A DNA stretch of 64,000 nucleotides from JACKBJ01 sp964549495. GTDB lineage: Bacteria > Chloroflexota > Anaerolineae > Epilineales > Epilineaceae. Position numbers and translations under genes: made by a program. The notes beneath the pieces are model-generated. The model searched no databases and was not told the origin of the DNA. It saw only the letters and a program-made list of their open reading frames with translations. Below are positions 57,501 through 64,000 of this stretch, piece by piece. Position 1 is the first letter of the stretch; each line of letters opens with the position of its first letter. Where the stretch lies: assembly GCA_964549495.1 (NCBI GenBank), contig CAZJWJ010000008.1, forward strand, positions 1 to 64,000, in the 5' to 3' direction.

Positions 57501-58127
57501 CTTCTCGCGCGGCTTGATGTCCTGGCTGCCCAGCAAGTGCTCGAGTACTTCCTGGGCATCGGGGACGCCGACGCTTTCCATGCCCTTCCAGAAGGCCTCG
57601 CCGTAGCGCTGGCCTTCGCGCTGGGCCTGCTGCAGCACGCCGTCGACGTCGATGAACTCGAAGAGCGGCTTGCCGCGCTTGTCCAGCTCGCGGTTGACGG
57701 CTTCGTAGACCAGGCGGTCGAAGCGGTCGGATTGCCGGGCGGCGCTCATCAGGTTGACGCGCACGACCAAGAGCTCGCGCTCGGCCACCCAGGGGCGGAA
57801 CTGGCTGCGCAGCTCGCCGACGAAGGGGTGGTCTTTCTGCCAGGCCACGTCGGAGTTCTCGAGCAGGTAGCTCAGGTAGCCCATGAAGTGGCTCTTGCCG
57901 GAGCCAAAGCTGCCGTGGATGAACCAGCCCACGCCCTTGCCCTGCTTGAGCTCGGCCTTCATGCGCGTCAGCACGGCCCGCAGATCGTCCTGCACGCCGG
58001 GCGTCAGCACGTAGCTGTCGACCAGGCGCTGGGGCGAGTGCTCACCTTCGTCGATCTGGATGACGAAGTCGAGGGCGGAGATGCCGCTGGGAATCTCGAA
58101 GACGTCGTCGAGCGTCACCTGACTCAT
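54552..58127 (-). CDS. pglY: BREX-2 ATPase PglY (BrxC family)
   Basis: Large P-loop ATPase. Walker A is HGSFGSGKSHFMGYL (about residue 77); GLVLMLDEMLLWLSG is Walker B (about 255). FIFPTDNFIGYRRVTTLQAINNLYHQRI and LLQRDRTALRLLYQLLIASRDLPLGELV are typical of the PglY/BrxC group. Near the C-terminus a PDPDPDPDPDPEPP linker precedes a final helical domain. Length 1191 aa. It starts 87 bases after the DUF2325-like gene and overlaps pglZ by four bases. Confidence 0.9.
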   Translation of the reverse strand: MSQVTLDDVFEIPSGISALDFVIQIDEGEHSPQRLVDSYVLTPGVQDDLRAVLTRMKAELKQGKGVGWFIHGSFGSGKSHFMGYLSYLLENSDVAWQKDHPFVGELRSQFRPWVAERELLVVRVNLMSAARQSDRFDRLVYEAVNRELDKRGKPLFEFIDVDGVLQQAQREGQRYGEAFWKGMESVGVPDAQEVLEHLLGSQDIKPREKFALAYLEYKGMSAEQAGINPAWAEGLRRLATHLKQQGFDGLVLMLDEMLLWLSGKDDHDFKAAINQLNVMVDFSGGPRDIPLAVLMARQRRFSDFFPDMSDNEELHEHLDHHRERFELITLEDVELRHIVRERVLKVKDPDKLAPVLDALTERHSKLLPTILQSGDEDYLRDVYPYHPALIEMLIDVSSLLQRDRTALRLLYQLLIASRDLPLGELVPVGSAFDFIFPTDNFIGYRRVTTLQAINNLYHQRIGPAIASMAADENLGSIDERRAHTLAQLVKTSLLGKVSPRLSSGFADLSVDRLVRFNDVEVQGRTDLGRMSVTAGDLLELSRRIPAVQISGSGGNAVVSITIEGPDFGELLERAKSSVDNLQRRFHTFYSVFKQQLGIAGQSGFGPQDNNDGPLRVNWRNTERRGSLCIGNIRAMPYERFRPGSAEFRIVIDYPWDEAGFSVEDDRLRVPTVRKAEGSLYTICWLPRHFTPHELDLITDLAACELIASPEGRKSLMPNRDPSDQLQLVDRAEKRAATLRAQLQEAIKSAYRDRGEIIAMVGDVEESIPKPELSDNLEHFARSLLDRRYPQHPSFKSRPTTGDLETLLGWMLQASETESARAPFDDKTERVLRDLGEPLEVVKLGQTHGQLRQDTRYIQHVLQPLGEASLLWAPIDNALTEEYGLQPALRNLFLFFVLRSRSYRTLAEKTGDPIDPGKLDNNARVGLLLERAPVLEAAEWSRARNLGAVLFGLEEPTAYRTLGIQDAWGGQIREAGHLARQQLRSLHSLLVRLGGSEQTPRLSELRQAIDRLQPVDDTKLDSYHMLAALVSAWPDDIDDPLRGVTRGAEADLELVKRVDEDDLGYLRRALGNPVLGKEIQHHVEKLQHWLEPERQHSTLTGAKIHDWNEHAADLVRKLITVKPDPDPDPDPDPEPPRDFEEVFHERDKPIDPREVDTFISKLRSQIAQAAQGAAELRIDITLRRKPEDDAGA

Positions 58128-58214
58128 CGGCTGGGTCCTTGGCTGTGCATGTCGTATCGGTGGAGGCGGCGGAGAGGCCAGCCCGTGAACGGTGCGGCGT
58201 CCGTCAGGGCTCGC

Positions 58215-59969
58215 CTAGTCGTCGCCAAGGCGGATCGCCCCCTGTTCGAGGATCTGATGCGCGAGCTGCTTGGGGTTGTAACCGCCCGGGATGCGCACCA
58301 GCGGCTTGTCGTAGGTGTCGCAGTAGGCCTTGACCTCACTGTATCCGTGGCTCGACCAGCGGATCAAGAGCAGCACGACCGCGACATCGGTCCGGGCGAT
58401 GGCCGATTCGAACTCGGTATAGGAGGCCGCTCCGCCGTCCAACCACAAGAGCTCGCTGAGGCCGAAGGCCCGCTCGATGCGCTTCTTGTGTCGTGGGCGC
58501 TGGATGCCGCCGATCAGCACGACGGCCTCACCCTCCAACAAGGCGCGGACGCGCTCTTCCTCTTCGCTCGGCGTTTCGGCAGCGATGTCGTCGTCTTGGA
58601 GATGCGCGGTTTCGGTCTCGCGCGATGCCAGGTACCGGTCGATGGCCCGCGAGGTGAGCAGGACGTTCTGGCCGGGCTCGATCTCATCCGGGATGTCGTC
58701 GAAGACGGGCAGCAAGATGTCGCGCAGTTGGACGCTGCTGGGTGCCACGCCCGACTCGACCAGTTTGTCGACGGCGTCCAGCGCCCGGTCCCAATCTTCG
58801 CGAGCGCCAGGGCCGGTTGCGCCGCGAATGCGCTGGATGTGATAGCGCAGCCGTCCCCATTGCCGTGCCTGGTCGCGGCCGACGCTGAGCTGCGCCTCGA
58901 GTTCATCGCGCAATTCGGCGCAACGTTCGCGCAGGCTTCCCCATGCGCCCGGGTCGGCGGGATCGGTCAGGCGCATGTAGCGCGAGAGGTAGATGCGCTG
59001 GCGATCGGTGATGGAGCGGAGCCAGCCGAAGGCGTCACGTTGGCTCTCGTCACTGCGCTCGTCGAGTCTGGCCACGGCGAGGCGCAGGGCGGATTGGGCT
59101 TCGGCCAGGAGGGCCAGGGCCTGGCTCAGGGCGTCGGAGAGCTCGTCGGTTTCGAGGATCATCGCGCAGAGTCGCAGGGCATCGGCCAGCGCTTCGAAGT
59201 TCCCCGCCAATTCGTCCCAATCTCCCGGGTCGGTGGGGACGGGCGCGTCGCTACGGCACATCCACAACGAGACCTTGGCGCTGTGGCCCTTGCGCAAGAT
59301 CTCGCGATCGCCGGGCGCGATCTCGGTATGGAAGTCCACGCCCCGCGCCAAGCGCCGCTGCCGCTCCCCGACCCAACGCGCGGCCTCCGCCTTCAGGCTC
59401 GCGTCGCCGGCCAGCCGGATCAGCAAGCGGCTCTGCGGCTCCGGCGCGGATGCTTCGGTGCCTGTCCGCCCCTGGTCTACGGTCTGTGACGCAGCCATCT
59501 CGGCGCGCGCAGCTTCGCGGGCTCGTCGGGCTTCTCGAGCCTCCTCGGCACGTTCGGCTTCGCGGGCGGCCAATACCTGTGCGATCCGCTCCTCGAGCGA
59601 TTCGGGCTCTTCGGGCTCCTCCTCGTCTTCGTCGGCCTGGTCGGTGCTGGCATCTTCGTCGCGATCGGCCTGGTCGCCTTCGTCATCGGCGTCCGTCGCC
59701 GGCGCTTCGGCCGCGGGCTCGCCGGCACCGGCTTCGTCGATCTGCTCGGGCTGGTCGGCGACCGCGTCCAACTCCGGCTGGCGCAACGCGCGCTGGATTC
59801 GGTCGGCCGCTTCGAGCAGGATCGCCCGCAGCTCGGCGTCTTCCTCCGCCAGCTTCGAGAGCCGCAGCAGCAGCGGGAGCATGCTCTCCGCGAGCGAAGC
59901 GGCATCACCGCGAACCTCTCCGCCCGGCTCCGTCCGATCCTGGTTCATGCCTTGACCCTCGTCGCTCAT
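58215..59969 (-). CDS. Protein with a disordered N-terminus and C-terminal DUF2325-like domain, embedded in the BREX operon
   Basis: The ATG at 59969 overlaps the pglX stop (ATGA); an open extension to 60407 lies inside pglX and is rejected. 584 residues. The first 100 include an acidic low-complexity tract (DADDEGDQADRDEDASTD) and then a Glu/Arg/Ala-rich coiled coil (AREAERAEEAREARRAREA). The middle (about 180-440) is helical. The last 100 residues form a Rossmann-like DUF2325 domain: VVLIGGIQRPRHKKRIERAF, LLWLDGGAASYTEFESAIARTDVAVVLL, HGYSEVKAYCDTYDKPLVRIPGG. I know of no standard BREX gene like it. Confidence 0.75.
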   Translation of the reverse strand: MSDEGQGMNQDRTEPGGEVRGDAASLAESMLPLLLRLSKLAEEDAELRAILLEAADRIQRALRQPELDAVADQPEQIDEAGAGEPAAEAPATDADDEGDQADRDEDASTDQADEDEEEPEEPESLEERIAQVLAAREAERAEEAREARRAREAARAEMAASQTVDQGRTGTEASAPEPQSRLLIRLAGDASLKAEAARWVGERQRRLARGVDFHTEIAPGDREILRKGHSAKVSLWMCRSDAPVPTDPGDWDELAGNFEALADALRLCAMILETDELSDALSQALALLAEAQSALRLAVARLDERSDESQRDAFGWLRSITDRQRIYLSRYMRLTDPADPGAWGSLRERCAELRDELEAQLSVGRDQARQWGRLRYHIQRIRGATGPGAREDWDRALDAVDKLVESGVAPSSVQLRDILLPVFDDIPDEIEPGQNVLLTSRAIDRYLASRETETAHLQDDDIAAETPSEEEERVRALLEGEAVVLIGGIQRPRHKKRIERAFGLSELLWLDGGAASYTEFESAIARTDVAVVLLLIRWSSHGYSEVKAYCDTYDKPLVRIPGGYNPKQLAHQILEQGAIRLGDD

Positions 59970-62900
59970 CCTGCCTCCGCCCACTGCGCGAGGAGCGCTT
60001 CGGTCACGCCCTGCTCGCCCACCAGGTCCTGTACCACCGCCCGGAACTCCTCGGCCGCCGCCTGGTCCTCCCAAGCCACCCAGGGTAGCAGGAACCAGAC
60101 CCCGTACAGCAGACCATAGCAGCGCTCCAGCGCCAGCCCTTCGTTGGCCGCCCGCTCGTAGAGCCCCAGCAGCACCTCGGCCCGCTGCAGCGGCGTCCAC
60201 CCCGCCCAACCATAGAGCGCCCGATCCCCCTCGGCCCCGGGCACCTCGGTAAAGGCGATAAACCGCTCCTTGGGCACATCCAACTTCCCCCGCAGCCGCC
60301 AGTAGGCCGTCTTCTGAAACTCCGCACTCCGATACTTGGGCGGCACCGGCACCTCGACCTCTTCGCCCCGGTCCTCGGCATGCTGCAGCTCCCAGGTCCG
60401 CTCCCAAGCCGCCCGCTTCTCCAGCCCCTTGGGCTTGTACACGTGATGCTTGTTGTTGGGCACGCTGTCCACCGCCACCAGCCGCTCCAACTCCCCCACC
60501 AAGGAATAATCCGGCCGCCCCGTCCGCACCTCACACACCGCCCGCACCTTGGCATCCCCCTCCAAGGCCACCGCCGCCTGCGCCAAGGTCCACGGCGCCG
60601 CCTGCTCCTTGGCCCAATCCTCCAGCCGATCCGCCAACCACCCATCCAGCGCCTCGCGCTCCTCGGCCTCGTAATCCGGCTTGTACCACCGCCGCTTGTA
60701 GGTCGGCTGCTCCAGCAGCTGCAAGGCCTTGCTCTTCTCGATCAGCGCCAGCCGCGCCTCGACCCGCGCTCGATAGGCCTCGTCCTCGATCTCGGCAGTG
60801 TCGGTGACGGGATCCCAGCCGTGGCGGGAGAACCACTTCGTGGGTATCCGATTCCGCAACTCGTCGCGAGTATGGGCACCTCGGATCTCATGATCAAGTC
60901 GAGCTAGACGAATCTCGAAAGCCCGCAGGCCGGGCCGAATGGGCGGCGCCTCATCTGGTCCAAGTGATGCCACCGCCGAATCAGAAAAGTCAACACCTGG
61001 ATCTACGTTGTATAGTGCGTAGCAGTACCAGTCGAGTTCCTCTTGTATGGCAACAAGGGTCTTGAGGTACTCCAGATCAGCGCTACGATGCGCGAGCAAT
61101 TCACTTCGCAATGCAACGGGACCTTCAGACAGTAGTTGATCGATCTTGTCGCGAACCCGTGACATTACACGCTCAGATGCAAGCAAATCCATCCTACGCG
61201 CATACTGATCCAGTTTACCAGGTAACAACTCCACCACGGGGAATGCCTGCATCTTTGTAGAGTCGTATACCGCACGTCGCTCCCACCCCTCACTGGCAAT
61301 TCCGCCTCCGATTCCCCCTGTCCCCTTATCAAAGCAGACTTGCTTCAGCCAGAACAGACTTGTCGATGAATTCAATTGGCCAAGCAGAACGTAGTGCTCG
61401 TCCTCAGTTACTTCGGGTGGCATCTTGATTACCGGAGCGGCTTGATTGAATACGGTCCCTAGTTGATCGAGCGCGAAGTGGTTATGGGTGGCAAGTTCCG
61501 CAAACACTATCGTACGCGGAGTGAATCGATCCGCGGAAATCTGCCCGTACTCCCACCACGGTTTCTCCACGTCGCGATACTCAGCCCCACCAAACACCTT
61601 CCGTGCTTCAAGCAATCTACGGTATGGCCAGAGAACGTTCGAGACACCACCAAGTGCTTCAATGTCGATCGTGCGTATTTCACTTGTGTAAGGAAACAGC
61701 ACTTCAAGCTGTGCTTCCGCACACCAGTTGCGGATGTTTTCTCCAACCCCAAATAGCCTGAGGAGTGCCGAGCTACAGCCGCGCCGCTCGAACACCCCTA
61801 GCGGCTGGGAGAAGGCATCGTCCATTTTCGTGATGCACATGAAACCAATTGCATCGGCAAGTTCACCAACTGTGTGAGCTGCTACCTCCTCTACTCGAGA
61901 TTGGAGTCGACTGGCACCGCCTCCTCGAAGACTCCAAGGGTGAGAGTGATACTTTCGATTAGGACTATCATCAACTGAGATATACTGATTCTCGAAGTCA
62001 GGGTCTCGGTACCCCGCCTCGATACTCGACCAGACTAACCCTTCCGATGGTTCCACAGGCACGCTTGGTTCACCTCGTTTGCCGAGCACTGTCCGCACCA
62101 AGTCACTTGCATTTGGGAATGAGGCTCGGCCGAAGATCATTACTGTAGGTGTACCGTGCCCAGGGATGTAGGCACCCGCGGTGTCCACAATCATCGTCAG
62201 CGTCACGGTCGGGAAGAACCTCTCGATTAGGGCTGCCCCAAAACTCCGCTTAGAGAAGGAGTTGGCAGTTATCAGTCCTACGTAGCCACCCTTATCCTCT
62301 GTGACTGCGAGTTGAAAACAGCGTTCAGTAAAGGGGCAACCAAGCGAGTAGAGTCGGTAGGCAGAGACGTATCGTGGCTGCTTCTGCCCACCGACCGTGA
62401 TCTCCTCCTTGTGGTACTTCTTGCGCGCCTTGTCCTTCTCGGTGATGTAGGGCGGGTTGGCCACTACCGCGTGGAACCCCTCGGCCAGCACCGGCCGCAG
62501 CTGCTCGCGGACCTCGCGCGGCGTGAGCATGGCCGCCGGCTTGTCCTTCACGCTCACCGCCACTCCAACGCCATAGTCGTCACCGAACCCTAGCTGCTGG
62601 ATCTCGCCGGCCGGCTCCTTGGCGTCGGCTTCCAACTCGACCTGATCCAGCCCATCCGCCCAGAAAATCTGCGGATGGAGGTCGGCCCCATTGGAGAGGT
62701 CGGTGGAGCCGGCGAGTTCGAGGGCGTACATCAGAAGTCGGGCTCGGGCCAGGGCGCAGGCGTAGTCGTTGAGGTCGATGCCGACGACGCGGGAGAGGAC
62801 GTGTTGGGCGGCTTCCATGGGACTCAGGTCGGGGCGGGCCTGGCGGAGGCCGGTGAAGAGGCGGTCGAAGCCGGCCAGGAGGAAGTGGCCGCTGCCGCAA

Positions 62901-63571
62901 GCGGGGTCGATCAGGCGGACGGTTTCGATGTCCCAGTGCTCGATGGCGGGGGTGAGGGTCTCGTCGAGGATGAAGTCGACCACGAAGTCCGGGGTCTGGA
63001 GCAGGGCATAGCGCTGCTTGACCACGGGGTCCAGGTCTTGGTAGAGGTCGCCCAGCAGGCGGCTGTCGAAGTCCTCCTGGTCGAAGCGCCAGCGCAGCTC
63101 GTTGGTGTCGGGGTCGACATCGCGCCAGAAGTCCAGCAGCTTGCGGCTCAGGGCGTCGCTGGGTTCGGTCACCTCGGCGGGGGTTAGGGCGAAGAGCTCG
63201 GTCAGGCCGCTCTCCTTCTTGGCCAGGTCGCGGTAGATCCAGCGGAAGTAGGCCGTCTCGCCCAGGTCGGGCGCCAGGCGGTGGAAGAGCAGCTCCGACT
63301 CGCGGTCGAGGATTCGGCCGGGGCGCAGGAGGCCGCGGTCCTCCAGGACGCGCAGGTAGACCGAGCGCAGGACCCACATTACCGCCGCACGGCGGCTGAG
63401 CAGGTCCGTCCATAGGCGGAAGCCCTGGCCCACGCGCTCGGCGGCGTGCAGCGCCTCGGCGCGCTGGCGGACCGTGGGGTCATCCAGGATGCGCTGGCGA
63501 AGGTCGGCGGCGATCTCCACCGACAGCGCAGAGAGTTCCTCGGTCAGGGCCTTGCGGGTGGCTGGGTTCAT
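59966..63571 (-). CDS. pglX: BREX-2 adenine-specific DNA methyltransferase PglX
   Basis: N6-adenine methyltransferase that marks host DNA and is required for BREX defence. Residues 40-225 follow the BREX-2 type: WVLRSVYLRVLEDRGLL, RLLGDLYQDLDPVVKQRYALLQTPDFVVDFILDETL. The SAM motif is LIDPACGSGHFLLAGFDRL (about 222) and the catalytic motif is VVANPPYITEKDK (about 372). After NPPY the base composition drops sharply to about residue 910, then recovers. The C-terminal 300 residues (VCEVRTGRPDYSLVGELERL, LDVPKERFIAFTEVPG) are host-like. Length 1201 aa, normal. No frameshift was seen. It starts 1 base after the upstream stop. Confidence 0.92.
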   Translation of the reverse strand: MNPATRKALTEELSALSVEIAADLRQRILDDPTVRQRAEALHAAERVGQGFRLWTDLLSRRAAVMWVLRSVYLRVLEDRGLLRPGRILDRESELLFHRLAPDLGETAYFRWIYRDLAKKESGLTELFALTPAEVTEPSDALSRKLLDFWRDVDPDTNELRWRFDQEDFDSRLLGDLYQDLDPVVKQRYALLQTPDFVVDFILDETLTPAIEHWDIETVRLIDPACGSGHFLLAGFDRLFTGLRQARPDLSPMEAAQHVLSRVVGIDLNDYACALARARLLMYALELAGSTDLSNGADLHPQIFWADGLDQVELEADAKEPAGEIQQLGFGDDYGVGVAVSVKDKPAAMLTPREVREQLRPVLAEGFHAVVANPPYITEKDKARKKYHKEEITVGGQKQPRYVSAYRLYSLGCPFTERCFQLAVTEDKGGYVGLITANSFSKRSFGAALIERFFPTVTLTMIVDTAGAYIPGHGTPTVMIFGRASFPNASDLVRTVLGKRGEPSVPVEPSEGLVWSSIEAGYRDPDFENQYISVDDSPNRKYHSHPWSLRGGGASRLQSRVEEVAAHTVGELADAIGFMCITKMDDAFSQPLGVFERRGCSSALLRLFGVGENIRNWCAEAQLEVLFPYTSEIRTIDIEALGGVSNVLWPYRRLLEARKVFGGAEYRDVEKPWWEYGQISADRFTPRTIVFAELATHNHFALDQLGTVFNQAAPVIKMPPEVTEDEHYVLLGQLNSSTSLFWLKQVCFDKGTGGIGGGIASEGWERRAVYDSTKMQAFPVVELLPGKLDQYARRMDLLASERVMSRVRDKIDQLLSEGPVALRSELLAHRSADLEYLKTLVAIQEELDWYCYALYNVDPGVDFSDSAVASLGPDEAPPIRPGLRAFEIRLARLDHEIRGAHTRDELRNRIPTKWFSRHGWDPVTDTAEIEDEAYRARVEARLALIEKSKALQLLEQPTYKRRWYKPDYEAEEREALDGWLADRLEDWAKEQAAPWTLAQAAVALEGDAKVRAVCEVRTGRPDYSLVGELERLVAVDSVPNNKHHVYKPKGLEKRAAWERTWELQHAEDRGEEVEVPVPPKYRSAEFQKTAYWRLRGKLDVPKERFIAFTEVPGAEGDRALYGWAGWTPLQRAEVLLGLYERAANEGLALERCYGLLYGVWFLLPWVAWEDQAAAEEFRAVVQDLVGEQGVTEALLAQWAEAG
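60830..62430 (-). other. Low-G+C segment inside pglX (probable exchanged target-recognition region)
   Basis: Within one uninterrupted frame, bases about 60830-62430 are visibly near half G+C, with frequent AAA, ATA, TTA and ACA codons, against the strongly G+C-rich codons on both sides. The boundary falls just after the NPPY motif, where the DNA-recognition domain starts in this methyltransferase family. This indicates recombination. Confidence 0.75.
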
Positions 63572-63572
63572 C

Positions 63573-64000
63573 TCAGGCCGGGTCCTCCACGGGGATGGCT
63601 TGGTCGAGCGGCAAGACCGCTCCCTCGATATGGAACAGCGGTGCGCTGCGGTTGAGCATGGGCTGCTGCTTGTGGATGATGCCCGGCACCACCACCACCC
63701 ACATGCCGCGCTCCGTGCCCAGCGTGGCGTTGTAGATCTGTTGCACCAGGTGGGTCGCCTGGCATAGCTCGAGCAGGGCCAGGTCGCCCAGCACGTTTAC
63801 CGCGCCAGGCCGGCCGTGCTCGCGCAGCAGGTCGCGCAGCAGCGTCTCGGCCGCCTCGGTCAGCTCGTCGCGCAGGAAGGCAAAGCGCTCGGCCTTCTCG
63901 AACTTGGCGAAGTCGGACTCCATGCGGCCCAGCAGCTCCGCCTCGAAGCTGATGAAGTTGGCATCGGGGCCCATCGCGCGGGCGATGTTGCGGCCCAGCT
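63573..64000 (-). CDS. C-terminal part of a PglW-like protein (5' part outside window)
   Basis: The frame is open to the window edge; in-frame codons before the ATG at 63974 read LGRNIARA, so the gene continues upstream. The visible 140 residues are a helical stretch (SDFAKFEKAERFAFLRDELTEAAETLLRDLL) followed by LALLELCQATHLVQQIYNATLGTERGMWVVVVPG and SAPLFHIEGAVLPLDQAIPVE. The order resembles the C-terminal end of the PglW kinase of BREX-2, where a short Rossmann-like strand reads LW-LV-P near the end. The kinase domain cannot be seen. A BrxB-like or unrelated protein is the alternative. Confidence 0.5.
   Translation of the reverse strand, partial: LGRNIARAMGPDANFISFEAELLGRMESDFAKFEKAERFAFLRDELTEAAETLLRDLLREHGRPGAVNVLGDLALLELCQATHLVQQIYNATLGTERGMWVVVVPGIIHKQQPMLNRSAPLFHIEGAVLPLDQAIPVEDPA

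Noticed and set aside
55551..59489. Very long plus-strand open frame (1312 codons) opposite pglY and the DUF2325-like gene
   Set aside because: The product is rich in Gly/Ala/Val/Asp/His repeats typical of the reverse frame of G+C-rich genes, and no domain or ribosome-binding site is seen. The minus-strand frames have clear BREX motifs.
59970..60407. Extension of the DUF2325-like gene into pglX
   Set aside because: It would overlap pglX by more than 400 bases; the ATGA overlap at 59966-59969 fits the pattern of the whole operon.
61463..61756. 97-codon plus-strand frame in the low-G+C part of pglX
   Set aside because: pglX on the other strand is continuous and the frame has no start-site support.
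63573..64000. Reading the edge fragment as BrxB (DUF1788)
   Set aside because: The expected BrxB strand pattern is not present, and type 2 gene order predicts PglW here; kept as an alternative only.
45522..64000. CRISPR array or integrase/transposase in the defence island
   Set aside because: No regularly spaced repeats and no recombinase or transposase genes were found; only the short operator repeats are periodic.

Overview
The window is G+C-rich, densely coded bacterial DNA, and most neighbouring genes overlap by a few bases or nearly touch. I infer a member of the Chloroflexota (Anaerolineae-like). The grounds are secreted proteins with Pro/Thr/Glu-rich (PTPTDEP-type) linkers, IYLPL-type segments, an exosortase with an EpsI-like partner, and many conserved hypothetical membrane or lipoproteins. 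No rRNA or tRNA gene was seen, so the placement rests on gene content only.

Layout. 1-2.4 kb: the 3' part of a copper-amine-oxidase-like gene, then mutM. 2.4-9.0 kb: a duplicated-domain lipoprotein, then a sulfide/persulfide module (ETHE1-type dioxygenase fused to two rhodanese domains, SulP permease, rhodanese lipoprotein, type-II sulfide:quinone oxidoreductase). 9.0-20 kb: an ECF-like sigma factor, fatty-acid and phospholipid genes (plsX, fabF, fabH), two tandem paralogous membrane glycosyltransferases and a site-2 protease. 20-28 kb: a long minus-strand run with ilvE, exosortase, EpsI-like protein, a PH-domain membrane protein, a pseudo-glycosidase and a large lipoprotein. 28-31 kb: groES-groEL under a CIRCE operator. 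31-39 kb: TPR and NHL-repeat proteins, the ffh-rpsP-khpA-rimM translation cluster (S16 carries an alpha-CTD-like tail) and divergent tilS. 39-45.5 kb: glycosyltransferases, a small M50 protease, an HD protein, a prephenate-dehydrogenase-like protein and a polysaccharide-export permease.

45.5-64 kb is a defence island, entirely on the minus strand: a VapC/AbrB toxin-antitoxin pair with a visible operator, two small proteins resembling the C-terminus of Rpn nucleases, and a BREX type 2 (Pgl) operon. The core order matches BREX-2: a PglW-like C-terminus at the window edge, PglX, PglY, PglZ, BrxD, BrxHI. Two extra genes are inserted with translational coupling. One lies between pglX and pglY and ends in a DUF2325-like domain. 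The other lies between pglZ and brxD; it is a membrane protein whose C-terminal winged-helix-like domain is visibly homologous to the C-terminus of this PglZ. PglX is a mosaic: the methyltransferase core and C-terminus have host-like G+C, but the segment after the NPPY motif is much lower in G+C, as expected if the target-recognition region was exchanged. These additions are the best candidates in the window for something undescribed.

All calls come from reading the sequence. Family names rest on motif recognition, not database searches.
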